Notes under the pieces: model-generated
The model's database searches: none
What the model saw: only the letters and a program-made list of their open reading frames with translations
Told to the model about the DNA's origin: nothing
Source of the DNA: Cochlodiniinecator piscidefendens
Lineage (GTDB): Bacteria > Pseudomonadota > Alphaproteobacteria > Rhodobacterales > Rhodobacteraceae
Length of the DNA: 64,000 nt
Assembly (NCBI RefSeq): GCF_011326755.1
Contig: NZ_JAAOIE010000002.1
Location: forward strand, 682,001-746,000
Reading direction: 5' to 3'
Part shown: positions 52,322-61,984 of the stretch, piece by piece
How positions within the stretch are numbered: position 1 is the first letter of the stretch
Layout of the letters: each line of letters starts with the position of its first letter
Position numbers and translations under genes: made by a program

Positions 52322-52939
52322 ATGTCATTACTTTCGCTATTGCAACAAGCACAGGGTGGCCAAGGCCTTCAGGCGTTGGCACAGCAGTTTTCGCTGGACG
52401 AAGGGCAAGCAAACACACTCACGGAGATGCTTGCACCAGCGATCGGATCCGCAACGCGCCAGAGAGCCGAAGCCTCTGGTGGGCTCGCCTCTGTTCTGGG
52501 GGCGCTTCGCGGTGAAGACCAAGCAGCAATGTTTGATGATGCATCTGCAGCAGCGGGCGATGCTGGTCGTGCGCAAGGCGCGGCATTTCTTGACGGAATT
52601 CTTGGCAGTTCTGAAGCGACCAGCGGATTAGCAGAAGAAGCAGCCAACCGTTCTGGAATTGATCTTGGCACCATTCAGCAATTTTTGCCTGCACTTGCAG
52701 CCATGCTTCAGGGCGGAATGCAGCGCAACATGCCAGATAGCTCAATCGATGGAATGATGTCAGGCCTGACTGCTGGAGCGTCCCAAGGCGGCGGATTGAT
52801 GGGCATTGTTGGCGGTCTTTTAGGTGGCTCTTCTGGTCAACAATCTGGTGGAATGGATCTCAGCACACTCACCAACATGCTAGATGCTGACGGCGATGGA
52901 TCGCCACTTGATGATATTCTCGGGAAATTCATGGGATAA
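52322..52939 (+). CDS. DUF937 domain protein
   Basis: 205 residues. LLSLLQQAQGGQGLQALAQQF and the glycine- and alanine-rich helical runs (GLASVLGALRGED, GGLMGIVGGLLGG) fit the DUF937 family, with the acidic DADGDGSPLDDILGKF ending. The ending resembles a calcium-binding loop. No signal peptide. Function unknown; members are found in various cell fractions. It has a good GGGGAT site before ATG and a terminator afterwards. Confidence 0.8.
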   Translation: MSLLSLLQQAQGGQGLQALAQQFSLDEGQANTLTEMLAPAIGSATRQRAEASGGLASVLGALRGEDQAAMFDDASAAAGDAGRAQGAAFLDGILGSSEATSGLAEEAANRSGIDLGTIQQFLPALAAMLQGGMQRNMPDSSIDGMMSGLTAGASQGGGLMGIVGGLLGGSSGQQSGGMDLSTLTNMLDADGDGSPLDDILGKFMG

Positions 52940-52971
52940 GGACGGGATAAGTCCAAAGGTGCAACAACTCG

Positions 52972-53000
52972 CCCCAATGCCTTGTGCATTGGGGTTTTTT
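52972..53000 (+). terminator. Terminator after the DUF937 gene
   Basis: CCCCAATG and CATTGGGG around CCTTGTG, then six T residues. Confidence 0.9.
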
Positions 53001-53027
53001 ATTTGCCTGTGGCACTGTTGGTCAAAG

Positions 53028-53057
53028 AAAAGGCGGGGTCGATGCCCCGCCTTTTTA
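53028..53057 (-). terminator. Terminator after the FAD/GcvT dehydrogenase gene
   Basis: AAGGCGGGG and CCCCGCCTT around TCGATG, T-rich on both sides; lies just after the minus-strand stop at 53059. Confidence 0.85.
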
Positions 53058-53058
53058 T

Positions 53059-55566
53059 TTATCCGTTTACGCGGATGTTTGCGTTTGTCGGATCATATGG
53101 GCTGTCTTCGACAATCACCGCATCCCACAACTGGTCCTGCATTTTGATCTTCAGCTTTGTGCCAACTTCAGAATGCTCTGGTTTCACATAGCCCATCCCA
53201 ATGGATTTCTCGAAGTGAACTGAATACCCGCCAGATGTTAGACGACCGGTATGTGTACCATCCTCAGTATACAGAACCTCACGGCCCCATGGATCAGCAT
53301 CTGATGGGCCATCGATCAAGATAGTAACGCATTTCACGCGCACACCTGTTTCGACCATTGCTTCTTTACCATGGAATTCTTTTCCAAGGTCGATAAAGCG
53401 CGGTAGATCAGCCTCAGCCGGGGTCGCATCACGGCCCAACTCATTGCCAAACGCACGGTAAGATTTTTCCTGACGCAACCAGTTTTGCGCACGCGCGCCA
53501 ACCAGTTTCATGCCATGCTTTTCACCAGCTTTTTCGAGCAGATCAAAGAGGTAATTCTGCATTTCAATCGGGTGATGCAATTCCCAACCCAATTCACCAG
53601 TATAGGCGACACGGATCGCATTTACCGGGCACATGCCCAATTCGATCTGTTTTGCAGACAACCAAGGGAAGCGTTTGTTTGTCAGAGCGGTTTCTGGATC
53701 AGCGTCTTTGATGATCTCTTTGAGAACATCGCGGGACTTTGGTCCAGCAAGCGCGAACACACCCCATTGTGTGGTAACATCTTGGATTTCGATGTAACCG
53801 AATTCTTCCATTTTGTCTTCGGCAGCTTTGCGCAAGAAGTCAGCATCGTATTCAGTCCAAGCACCGGCAGAAACAAGGTAATAGTTGTTTTCGCCGTTGC
53901 GCACGATGGTGTATTCGGTGCGTGTTGTACCTTTGGATGTCAACGCATAAGTCAGGTTGATACGGCCGATTTTTGGCAGTTTGTTACATGTGAACCAATC
54001 AAGGAACTGTGTCGCGCCCGGCCCTTTTACAACGTGTTTTGTAAATGCTGTCGCATCAACAAGACCAACACCTTCGCGGATTGCCTTTGCTTCGTCTACA
54101 GCGTGCTGCCACCAGCCACCGCGACGGAATGAACGCGCGTCGTGGTCAAAGTTATCTGGTGCATCAAGTGGACCAAAGTAGTTTGGACGTTCCCATCCGT
54201 TCACCCAACCAAATTGCGCACCACGTGCAGCCTGACGGTCATATGCCGGAGACATACGCAACGGACGTGCTGCTGGGCGTTCCTCATCAGGGTGGTGTAC
54301 GATGTAAACGTGATCGTAGCATTCTTCGTTTTTGCGCGCTGCAAATTCGGTGGTCATCCAGTTTTGCGAATAGCGTTTCGGGTCAAGAGACGCCATGTCG
54401 ATCTCTGCTTCGCCTTCAACCATCATCTGCGCGAGGTAGTAGCCAGTACCACCAGCCGCAGTGATCCCGAAAGAGAACCCTTCAGCCAACCACATATTGC
54501 GCATGCCGGGTGCCGGGCCAACCAATGGGTTGCCGTCAGGTGTGTAGCAAATTGGGCCGTTGAAATCGTCTTTCAAACCGCTTTCTTCGCAGGACGGCAT
54601 GCGATGGATCATCGCCATGTATTGTTCTTCGATCCGCTCTAGATCGAGTGGGAACAAGTCTGCGCGGAATGAATCTGGCACACCGTATTCAAAGCATGCT
54701 GGTGCGTTTTTCTCATACACACCCAAAATCCAACCGCCACGCTCTTCGCGAACGTAAGATTGCGCATCTGCATCACGAATGACCGGATGTTCTGGGTTGC
54801 CAGCTTCGCGGTATTTCACCAGTTCTGGGTCTTGATCCATAACAATGAATTGGTGCTCAACCGGGATCGCTGGCATCTTAATGCCCAGCATTTGCGCAGT
54901 ACGCTGTGCGTGGTTGCCAGACGCGGTTACGACGTGCTCAGCCGTGATAACGATCTGTTCTTCACCTGGGACAAGGTTGCCACCCTTTTCAACCATTTTG
55001 GTGCAGATGACTTCCCAATGGGTGCCATTCCAGTTGAATGCATCTGCTTGCCATTTACGTTCAATCATGACGCCACGTTGGCGTGCACCTTTGGCCATCG
55101 CCTGTGTCACGTCCGCGGGGTTAATGTAACCGTCAGTGTTATGATAAATCGCGCCCTTAAGGTCTTCTGTGTTGATCAGCGGCCAACGCACTTTGATCTC
55201 ATCAGGTGTCAAGAATTCGTAAGGCACACCGCAGGTTTCCGCAGTTGACGCATACAACATGTATTCGTCCATACGTTCGTCAGTCTGCGCCATGCGCAAA
55301 TTCCCAACGACGGCGAAACCAGCGTTAAGGCCTGTTTCTTCCTCAAGTGATTTATAAAAATCAACGGAGTATTTATGGATGTGCGTTGTCGCATATGACA
55401 TGTTGAACAACGGCAAAAGGCCAGCAGCGTGCCAGGTTGAACCGGACGTCAATTCGTCCCGTTCAATCAACATCACATCATCCCAACCTGCTTTGGCAAG
55501 GTGATACGCAATGGAGGTACCAATGGCACCGCCACCAACAACAAGGGCTTTTACTTGAGTTTGCAT
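53059..55566 (-). CDS. Dimethylglycine/sarcosine dehydrogenase-type FAD and GcvT domain enzyme
   Basis: 835 residues from the ATG giving MQTQVKALVVGGG; an ATG 18 bases upstream could also be used. An N-terminal FAD domain (VVGGGAIGTSIAYHLAKAGW, residues 5-25) with DELTSGSTWHAAG is followed by a FAO-M linker near 430 and then GcvT aminomethyltransferase-like domains (VDATAFTKHVVKGPGATQFLDWF and GYVKPEHSEVGTKL at the end). Such enzymes demethylate dimethylglycine or sarcosine and transfer the C1 unit to tetrahydrofolate. Monocistronic. No folate or choline genes lie next to it, so the actual substrate is an open question. Confidence 0.85.
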   Translation of the reverse strand: MQTQVKALVVGGGAIGTSIAYHLAKAGWDDVMLIERDELTSGSTWHAAGLLPLFNMSYATTHIHKYSVDFYKSLEEETGLNAGFAVVGNLRMAQTDERMDEYMLYASTAETCGVPYEFLTPDEIKVRWPLINTEDLKGAIYHNTDGYINPADVTQAMAKGARQRGVMIERKWQADAFNWNGTHWEVICTKMVEKGGNLVPGEEQIVITAEHVVTASGNHAQRTAQMLGIKMPAIPVEHQFIVMDQDPELVKYREAGNPEHPVIRDADAQSYVREERGGWILGVYEKNAPACFEYGVPDSFRADLFPLDLERIEEQYMAMIHRMPSCEESGLKDDFNGPICYTPDGNPLVGPAPGMRNMWLAEGFSFGITAAGGTGYYLAQMMVEGEAEIDMASLDPKRYSQNWMTTEFAARKNEECYDHVYIVHHPDEERPAARPLRMSPAYDRQAARGAQFGWVNGWERPNYFGPLDAPDNFDHDARSFRRGGWWQHAVDEAKAIREGVGLVDATAFTKHVVKGPGATQFLDWFTCNKLPKIGRINLTYALTSKGTTRTEYTIVRNGENNYYLVSAGAWTEYDADFLRKAAEDKMEEFGYIEIQDVTTQWGVFALAGPKSRDVLKEIIKDADPETALTNKRFPWLSAKQIELGMCPVNAIRVAYTGELGWELHHPIEMQNYLFDLLEKAGEKHGMKLVGARAQNWLRQEKSYRAFGNELGRDATPAEADLPRFIDLGKEFHGKEAMVETGVRVKCVTILIDGPSDADPWGREVLYTEDGTHTGRLTSGGYSVHFEKSIGMGYVKPEHSEVGTKLKIKMQDQLWDAVIVEDSPYDPTNANIRVNG

Positions 55567-55763
55567 GGGGCGAATCTTTCTCATCTTGATTTGGAAAGAA
55601 TGTGCAATAAAATCCCAAGAAATGCGAAGGGGGGCCGACCGTACATCGTCTGAAACCGACGTAATGAGGGAATTACGACGGTTGCCGCATTGCAGCAATT
55701 TTCGTTGATCCATGGCGCACAGACCTATAGAACTGTTTCAAAGTGAACTGAAGGACACAGTGA

Positions 55764-56609
55764 ATGCAGATTTGCAGAACCGTAGCCGACTTACGCAACG
55801 CCACGGCACAATTCCGAAAAGATGGTGAAAACATCGCACTGGTGCCCACCATGGGCTTTTTACATGATGGACACATGGCATTGGTCGCCCAAGCAAACGC
55901 TCTGGCCGAACGCAGCGTTGCCACGATTTTTGTTAACCCTAGTCAGTTTGGCGAAACCGCCGATTTGGACGCATATCCCCGCAATGAGGCCCGCGACTTT
56001 GCCATGTTAGAGGCAGCAGGCGTTGATGTTGTTTTTGTGCCTGACGTCATCGAAGTTTATCCTGAGGGCGATGAAACCATCGTCGAAACCACCGGGTTGG
56101 CCAATGTCTTGCACGGCCTCGTGCGGCCCGGTCATTTTCGCGGAGTCACCACTGTTGTCGCCCGGCTTTTTAACTTTTGCCAACCAGATTTCGCTGTGTT
56201 TGGCGAAAAAGACTACCAACAGTTGCAAGTCATCAAACGGATGACACGCGATCTGGGGTTCCCTATCGAAATCGTCGGTGTCACAACCGAGCGCGAAACC
56301 GATGGGTTGGCAATGTCATCGCGCAATGTAAGACTGACACCAGAGGACCGCGTCGCGGCGTTAGTCCTATCACAATCTTTAACCGCGGCAGAAACAGCGG
56401 CCAAAAACGGCGCAACTGTCGAAGATATAGCCGCTGTGCTAAAATCGACTATTACCGCTGAACCACGCGCCACATTACGTGGTCTAGATGTGGTTGATGC
56501 GTCTAGCTTGGCCCCGATCAGCGGGGTATTGACTTCACCGGTCGCCATTATGCTTTCGGCAGAATTTGGCGGCGTTCTTCTTCTTGATCAAAGGGTTATA
56601 AATCCATGA
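55764..56609 (+). CDS. panC: Pantoate-beta-alanine ligase
   Basis: 281 residues from an ATG with AAGGA eight bases upstream. Joins pantoate and beta-alanine to make pantothenate, using ATP. HIGH-like motif [15 protein letters not shown] near residue 28; [18 protein letters not shown] near 57; [34 protein letters not shown] near 120-155; and ATP site [12 protein letters not shown] near 181. The stop overlaps panB (ATGA). Confidence 0.94.
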   Translation: MQICRTVADLRNATAQFRKDGENIALVPTMGFLHDGHMALVAQANALAERSVATIFVNPSQFGETADLDAYPRNEARDFAMLEAAGVDVVFVPDVIEVYPEGDETIVETTGLANVLHGLVRPGHFRGVTTVVARLFNFCQPDFAVFGEKDYQQLQVIKRMTRDLGFPIEIVGVTTERETDGLAMSSRNVRLTPEDRVAALVLSQSLTAAETAAKNGATVEDIAAVLKSTITAEPRATLRGLDVVDASSLAPISGVLTSPVAIMLSAEFGGVLLLDQRVINP

Positions 56610-57415
56610 GTGCTCAAAAACAGATCCGCCGTACAACTGTTCCGCAAATCTCCGCCCGCAAAAGTGGCGATCCTATCGTGTCATTGACAAGTTACCACGC
56701 CCACACGGCTGCTATCGTCGATAAATATGCCGACTTCATCTTAGTAGGCGATAGCTTAGGTATGGTGATGCATGGCATGGAAAGCACCGTTGGCGTGCCT
56801 TTAGACCTGATGATCATGCACGGCAAAGCCGTTGTACGTGGCACACAAAAGGCGCTGATCGTGGTCGACATGCCCTTTGGCACCTATGAAGAAAGCCCCA
56901 ACATGGCCTTTCGCAATGCAGCGAAAATCATGAAGGAAACAAGCTGCGGCGCGGTGAAAATCGAAGGCGGCGCGCGCATGGCTGAAACGATCAAATTCTT
57001 AACAGAACGCGGCATCCCGGTCATGGCACATATCGGCCTGACACCGCAATCCAGCCACGTCATGGGCGGATTCAAAACCCAAGGCCGCGAAGAAGAGAGC
57101 TGGGCCGCGCATGAAGCCGACGCCAAAGCCGTAACAGAGGCCGGCGCCTTTGCCATCGTGCTGGAAGGCATGGTCGAACCATTGGCCGCACGGATCACCA
57201 AACAAGTTAATATCCCAACGATCGGCATCGGCGCATCAGCTGAGTGCGACGGGCAGATTTTGGTGTTGGAAGACATGCTTGGGCTTAACCCATGGGTGCC
57301 CAAATTTGTCAAAGTTTACGGTCAACTCGGTCCAATGATCGAACAAGCCGTTTCGGACTATGCAGAGGACGTAAAAACCCGCGCATTCCCAACAGAAGAC
57401 CAAGTTTACCGCTAG
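56606..57415 (+). CDS. panB: Ketopantoate hydroxymethyltransferase
   Basis: 269 residues. Uses methylene-tetrahydrofolate to make ketopantoate. All active-site elements are present: [11 protein letters not shown] near residue 47 (Mg aspartate), [12 protein letters not shown] near 89 (second aspartate), [10 protein letters not shown] near 117, [22 protein letters not shown] near 141 and [11 protein letters not shown] near 185, then [22 protein letters not shown]. Operon with panC. This is the real enzyme, in contrast to the divergent PanB-like gene at 10007-10831. Confidence 0.95.
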   Translation: MSAQKQIRRTTVPQISARKSGDPIVSLTSYHAHTAAIVDKYADFILVGDSLGMVMHGMESTVGVPLDLMIMHGKAVVRGTQKALIVVDMPFGTYEESPNMAFRNAAKIMKETSCGAVKIEGGARMAETIKFLTERGIPVMAHIGLTPQSSHVMGGFKTQGREEESWAAHEADAKAVTEAGAFAIVLEGMVEPLAARITKQVNIPTIGIGASAECDGQILVLEDMLGLNPWVPKFVKVYGQLGPMIEQAVSDYAEDVKTRAFPTEDQVYR

Positions 57416-57450
57416 GTTTCAATCCGCAGTGCATCTGCAGAAACAGTGTA

Positions 57451-57485
57451 AGACAATCGTATGCCTCTGGTTCATACGATTGTCT
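57451..57485. repeat. REP-like palindrome (copy 2)
   Basis: AGACAATCGTATG pairs perfectly with CATACGATTGTCT across a nine-base loop, 35 bases after the panB stop. It shares GACAATCGYAT with the palindrome at 29814-29851. No T-run follows. Confidence 0.6.
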
Positions 57486-57566
57486 GATCGAGTATATTTT
57501 GCGCCATTTCCGAAAATATGCTACGCCTCTTCCTGTTTTTAGAATTTCTTTTAGACAGGACTGTAT

Positions 57567-58217
57567 ATGCAATATTCTTTGCTCGACGCCGCCTATTTGG
57601 CGCAGGCCGCTTACGACCCCAAATTCAATGCACGTACCAAAGATAAGTTGGTCAAATCTTTAGACCACAAAGGTGTTCAGGCCCATATTCTAAGCAACCG
57701 CACCTTGCTTATTACTGGCAGTAACGGCGTAGATGATTACATCAACTATAATCTCAAGGTCTTTAATCTGTTTGGGGAAAAATACCGGTTTTCAGATGAA
57801 ACAGTTGAGGCCGGACACAGTCGTGCCATGTGGCATCAAGGTTTCCTGAAACACGCCCGCATCGTTTATGAATTTGCAAAACCGTTTAAACCAAATTTCA
57901 TAATTGGGCATTCGCTCGGCGGGGCAAGCGCGCAAATTTTAGCCAAAAGTTTCGGCGTGCCGGCAATTGGCTTTGCCTCCCCAAGAACGCAGCGCAAACG
58001 ATCTGCGAAAATCAAAGGCGAAGAGCATTCCCTGACCTTGTGGCGGGTGGACGATACAGTGCCACATATGCCGCCGGGATTTCGGCATTTGGGGCGCAGT
58101 ATTGGGATTGGGACCAAAGTAAACAATCCCGGTATGGATCATTCAATGGAACACTACATTCCGTTGATTAAGACATTAGCCGGTGATCCTCGCGTCCCTG
58201 ACCATTGGCCTTTATAG
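57567..58217 (+). CDS. Lipase class 3-like alpha/beta hydrolase
   Basis: 216 residues. Nucleophile elbow FIIGHSLGGASAQ near residue 112, catalytic Asp in LWRVDDTVPHMPPGF near 160 and His in DHSMEHYIPLI near 195. No signal peptide, so possibly cytoplasmic. The first 60 residues (YLAQAAYDPKF...) resemble the lipase-3 N-terminal region. Its 3' end overlaps the convergent hydroxyacid dehydrogenase end by six bases. Substrate unknown; a phospholipid or fatty acyl ester is likely. Confidence 0.8.
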   Translation: MQYSLLDAAYLAQAAYDPKFNARTKDKLVKSLDHKGVQAHILSNRTLLITGSNGVDDYINYNLKVFNLFGEKYRFSDETVEAGHSRAMWHQGFLKHARIVYEFAKPFKPNFIIGHSLGGASAQILAKSFGVPAIGFASPRTQRKRSAKIKGEEHSLTLWRVDDTVPHMPPGFRHLGRSIGIGTKVNNPGMDHSMEHYIPLIKTLAGDPRVPDHWPL

Positions 58218-59198
58218 CATACTGGGCACAACCAAATCAGGCGGGCGGTGACCGTCAGCAAAGGTTTTGATATTGATCAGGACCTTTTCGCCCATTTCAA
58301 TCCGACCCTCATGCGTTGCAGAGCCCATATGCGGCAACAACAGGACATTGTCCAAATCCCGCAAACGAGGGTTTATACCTTGGCCATGTTCGTACACATC
58401 AAGCCCTGCACCCGCGATTTCACCAGAGCGCAACCCACGCGTCAGCGCATTTTCGTCGATGACTTCGCCACGGGAAGTGTTCACGATAACCGCGCTGGGT
58501 TTCATCAATTTCAGGCGACGTGCGTTGATTAGGTGAAAGGTTGACGGCGTGTGCGGGCAATTGATCGAAATTACATCCATCCGCGCCACCATCTGGTCAA
58601 GGCTTTCCCAATAGGTCGCGTCGAATTCTGCCTCTATCTCAGGATGAAGCCGTTTGCGGTTATGATAATGCACCTGCATTCCAAAGGCCTGTGCGCGCCG
58701 CGCAACCGCCTGACCAATGCGACCCATGCCCAATATGCCCAAACGACGCCCGCTCACACGCCCACCCAGCAACGCGGTCGGTGCCCAACCTTCCCATTTC
58801 CCGGAGCGCATCAAAGCGACCCCTTCGGAAATGCGCCGAGTCACCCCAAGGATCAGCGCCATTGTCATATCGGCCGTGTCATCGGTCACAACTCCGGGTG
58901 TATTTGCAACCAAAATACCACGCTGGCGGGCGGACGATACATCTATATTATCAACGCCAGCTCCAAAGTTCGCGATCAACTTTAACTGTTCACCTGCAGC
59001 AGCAAGCATATTGGCGTCAATCGTCTCGGTGATCGTCGGAACCAGAACGTCCGCACGTTTCATCGCATTAACCAGTTCGTCACGGGTCATCGGCGTATCC
59101 GTTTCGCGTAACTCAACATCAAAGAGTTCGCTCATCCGGGTTTCCACAACCTCGGGCAACCGTCGCGTTACAACAACACTCAGCCGTTCAGACGCCAT
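58212..59198 (-). CDS. D-2-hydroxyacid dehydrogenase (glyoxylate/hydroxypyruvate reductase-like)
   Basis: 328 residues. NAD-binding motif GILGMGRIGQAVARRA near residue 152, substrate segment FGAGVDNIDV near 77, catalytic Arg in NTSRGEVIDENAL near 240, Glu in the following GLDVYEHG and His in LLLPHMGSATHEGR near 287. Reduces glyoxylate or hydroxypyruvate. Alternatives are phosphoglycerate or formate dehydrogenase-like members but length and lack of an ACT domain favour GhrB type. Monocistronic. Confidence 0.87.
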   Translation of the reverse strand: MASERLSVVVTRRLPEVVETRMSELFDVELRETDTPMTRDELVNAMKRADVLVPTITETIDANMLAAAGEQLKLIANFGAGVDNIDVSSARQRGILVANTPGVVTDDTADMTMALILGVTRRISEGVALMRSGKWEGWAPTALLGGRVSGRRLGILGMGRIGQAVARRAQAFGMQVHYHNRKRLHPEIEAEFDATYWESLDQMVARMDVISINCPHTPSTFHLINARRLKLMKPSAVIVNTSRGEVIDENALTRGLRSGEIAGAGLDVYEHGQGINPRLRDLDNVLLLPHMGSATHEGRIEMGEKVLINIKTFADGHRPPDLVVPSML

Positions 59199-59338
59199 CT
59201 TGGCTCTCCCTATTCTTCACAACATACGCCATTACTGTCAGAGTGCGGGATAGAGAAGCGGGATACAAGAACCCGTTCATCGCAAGGCAATATTAATTTG
59301 CGACATCAAATAGGCAGTAAAGGGCACGGGCGAACAAC

Positions 59339-59833
59339 ATGACCCGACTAGGCACACTTATCATCGCGATTTGGGCAACATCCGCGACATTGGGGCACAC
59401 GCAGGCACGGGGCGACGTCACGAATTTGCCAATCCCTCGCTATGTGTCCATGAAAGCGTCTGAGGGCAACATTCGACGCGGCCCCAGCCTAACGCATCGC
59501 ATCGACTGGGTTTTTCAACACCGAAACATGCCTTTGCAGATCACCGCAGAATACGGCAATTGGCGCCGTGTGCGTGATCGCGATGGTGTTGGCGGTTGGA
59601 TACACTATTCACTACTGTCAGGTGTGCGGACTGTTATTGTCGAAACCGATATGCTGCCGCTTTATCGCAATCCGAGCTTAGACGCACAAATCAACGCAAA
59701 CCTAGAACTCGGCGTTATTGCTGAACTCGAAGAATGTACCCTTAACTGGTGCGAGCTGGAGGCAGACGGATATTCCGGCTGGGCCCCAAAATCTGCCTTT
59801 TGGGGCGTCAACGCCGATGAGGTTTTTGAATAG
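59339..59833 (+). CDS. Exported SH3-domain protein
   Basis: 164 residues with a signal peptide to GHTQA-RG. Two SH3-like segments: SEGNIRRGPSLTHRIDWVFQHRNMPLQITAEYGNWRRVRDRDGVGGWIHYSLL near residues 40-92 and ETDMLPLYRNPSLDAQINANLELG with WCELEADGYSGWAPKSAFWGV near 103-155. Bacterial SH3 domains usually bind cell wall peptides. The two cysteines near 134 and 139 could pair. Function unknown. Followed by a hairpin that serves both convergent genes. Confidence 0.82.
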   Translation: MTRLGTLIIAIWATSATLGHTQARGDVTNLPIPRYVSMKASEGNIRRGPSLTHRIDWVFQHRNMPLQITAEYGNWRRVRDRDGVGGWIHYSLLSGVRTVIVETDMLPLYRNPSLDAQINANLELGVIAELEECTLNWCELEADGYSGWAPKSAFWGVNADEVFE

Positions 59834-59866
59834 GGCTCACATCTGCGCCAAATCCTAAAAACCAGC

Positions 59867-59895
59867 GACCCACTGCATGGCAGTGGGTCACAATT
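59867..59895 (-). terminator. Hairpin terminator between SH3 and M3 peptidase genes
   Basis: GACCCACTGC and GCAGTGGGTC form a ten-base-pair stem over ATG. On the minus strand a T-rich stretch follows a few bases later, so it best suits the M3 gene. Confidence 0.7.
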
Positions 59896-59902
59896 TAGAT
59901 GG

Positions 59903-61930
59903 TTAAGCCACGTGATCTAAGCCACGCCCCTTAAGCAAAGCTTCAACGCCCGGCATGCGGCCACGGAACCCTTTGTATAGAACATCGGCTTCCTTTGATC
60001 CGCCTGTGGACAGGATGTTGGCCTCTAGGCTTTTGGCAAGATCAGCGTCAAACGCATCGCCCACTTCTTCAAACGCGGCAAAAGCGTCTGCATCCATTAC
60101 CTCTGACCACATGTAACTGTAGTAGGCGCTGGAATATCCATCGCCTGCAAACACATGGGCAAACTGTGGGGTACGGTGGCGCATTTCAATTGCCGCGGGC
60201 ATGCCGATTTCAGCCAAAATTTCGGCCTGTTTCGCCATTGGGTCTTTGGGCGCCGGGCCATCATGAAATTCCAAATCAACAAGCGCTGACGCCACATATT
60301 CGACGGTGGAAAATCCCATATCATAGGTTTGCGCGGCCAAAAGACGATCGAGCAGCGCCTTTGGCATAGCCTCGCCGGTTTCGGCGTGGGTTGCGTATTT
60401 CGCCAGCACCTCAGGCACTTCTAACCAATGTTCATAAAGCTGACTTGGCAGTTCCACAAAATCGCGTGCAACTGAGGTGCCAGAGATCGACCCATAGGTG
60501 ACGTTTGATAGCATCTGGTGCAGAGCATGGCCAAATTCATGGAACAACGTGCGCGCATCGTCATAAGACAAAAGCGCAACGGACCCTTCAGCCGGTTTGG
60601 CAAAATTGCAAACATTCATCACGATGGGTTGTGTGTCTTTGCCCAGCTTTTTCTGACTGCGCATCGCGGAACACCACGCGCCTGACCGTTTTGATCCACG
60701 CGCAAAGTAGTCGCCAACAAACACAGCTATGTGTTTACCATTGCGCATCACTTCCCATGCGCGTGCATCAGGGTGGTAAAGCGGCACATCAAGCGGTGCA
60801 AATTGCAGATCGAACAGCCGTGATGCACAATCAAAAGAGGCCTCAATCATCCGATCAAGTTGTAGATACGGTTTGAGTTCGGCTTCATCCAGATCATGTT
60901 CGGCCTTGCGGCGTTTTTCCGAATAGTGATGCCAATCCCAAGGGGCCAATGGGCCGTTGACGCCATCGTCTTGCATCATCTGTGTTAAGATTTCGGCATC
61001 AAGGTTGGCTTGCGCGCGCGCAGGTTTCCAAACCTGCATCAACAAATCCCGCACATTTTCCGGCGTTTTCGCCATTTCGGTTTCGAGTTTGAAATGCGCA
61101 AAGTTATCGTAGCCCAGCAGATGTGCGCGTTCTTCACGCAGGGCAAGTGTTTCAGCGGTGATGTCTTGGTTATCGGTTTTCCCGCCGTTCGCGCCGCGCG
61201 CGGCCCAGGCGTTGTAGGCTTTTTCACGCAGATCACGACGCGTCGAGAACTGTAAAAACGGCACGATCAACGACCGCGACAGGGTTACAACATGACCCTC
61301 AATCCCGTGCTCTTTGGCCGCTGAGGCTGCGGTGGCCAGAACGAAATCGGGCAGGCCATCAAGATCGCCTTTGCCGAGTTCCATAAACCATTCCCGTTCA
61401 TCAGCCAGCAGGTTTTGTGTGAAATCCGTGCCCAAAACGGCAAGGCGATTTTTAACCTCTTTGAACCGTTCCCGCGCGGTGCCTGTCAGGTTGGCTCCGG
61501 CCCGTACAAACCCGCGACGATGTAACGTCAGCACCCGCAGTTGCTCATCTGTTAGATTTAATGTTTCACGTTTTTCCCAAAGTGTTTCAATACGTTGGAA
61601 CAGGTCCGCGTTCATGAAAACCTCAGAACTATAGGCCGAAAGTTTTGGGGCAAAGTCCCGCTGGAGCTGTTCACGAGCCGGATTACTATCGCTTCCGGCT
61701 AAGGTATAAAACACCGACAGCACCTTATCTAAGGCATCGCCGGATAACTCCAATGCCTCAATCGTGTTCGCGAATGTGGGAGTGTCGGGATTGTTTGCGA
61801 TGGCTTGAATGCTTTCACGGTCTTCGGCCAAAGCGGTTTCAAAAGCGGGCGCAAAATCCGCGTCTGTGATCAAATCAAATGGCGCAATTTCAAAGGGCGT
61901 GGTCCAGTCGGACAAAAGCGGATTGGTCAT
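59903..61930 (-). CDS. M3-family metallopeptidase (oligopeptidase A/Dcp type)
   Basis: 675 residues from the ATG with AAAGGAG upstream. The zinc site HEFGHALHQML lies near residue 463, with the third ligand Glu about 25 residues further (LPSQLYEHWLE). GYDNFAHFKLETEMAKTPENVRDLL near 270 and AFAHVFAGDGYSSAYYSYMWSEV near the C terminus are family features. It degrades short peptides in the cytoplasm; no signal peptide. It is downstream of an amino acid ABC importer on the same strand, in keeping with peptide recycling. Confidence 0.92.
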   Translation of the reverse strand: MTNPLLSDWTTPFEIAPFDLITDADFAPAFETALAEDRESIQAIANNPDTPTFANTIEALELSGDALDKVLSVFYTLAGSDSNPAREQLQRDFAPKLSAYSSEVFMNADLFQRIETLWEKRETLNLTDEQLRVLTLHRRGFVRAGANLTGTARERFKEVKNRLAVLGTDFTQNLLADEREWFMELGKGDLDGLPDFVLATAASAAKEHGIEGHVVTLSRSLIVPFLQFSTRRDLREKAYNAWAARGANGGKTDNQDITAETLALREERAHLLGYDNFAHFKLETEMAKTPENVRDLLMQVWKPARAQANLDAEILTQMMQDDGVNGPLAPWDWHHYSEKRRKAEHDLDEAELKPYLQLDRMIEASFDCASRLFDLQFAPLDVPLYHPDARAWEVMRNGKHIAVFVGDYFARGSKRSGAWCSAMRSQKKLGKDTQPIVMNVCNFAKPAEGSVALLSYDDARTLFHEFGHALHQMLSNVTYGSISGTSVARDFVELPSQLYEHWLEVPEVLAKYATHAETGEAMPKALLDRLLAAQTYDMGFSTVEYVASALVDLEFHDGPAPKDPMAKQAEILAEIGMPAAIEMRHRTPQFAHVFAGDGYSSAYYSYMWSEVMDADAFAAFEEVGDAFDADLAKSLEANILSTGGSKEADVLYKGFRGRMPGVEALLKGRGLDHVA

Positions 61931-61984
61931 TCGGGTCTCCTTTGGCACAAAGCTATGTGCTTAGGGCAGAATGTTCCAGTCACA

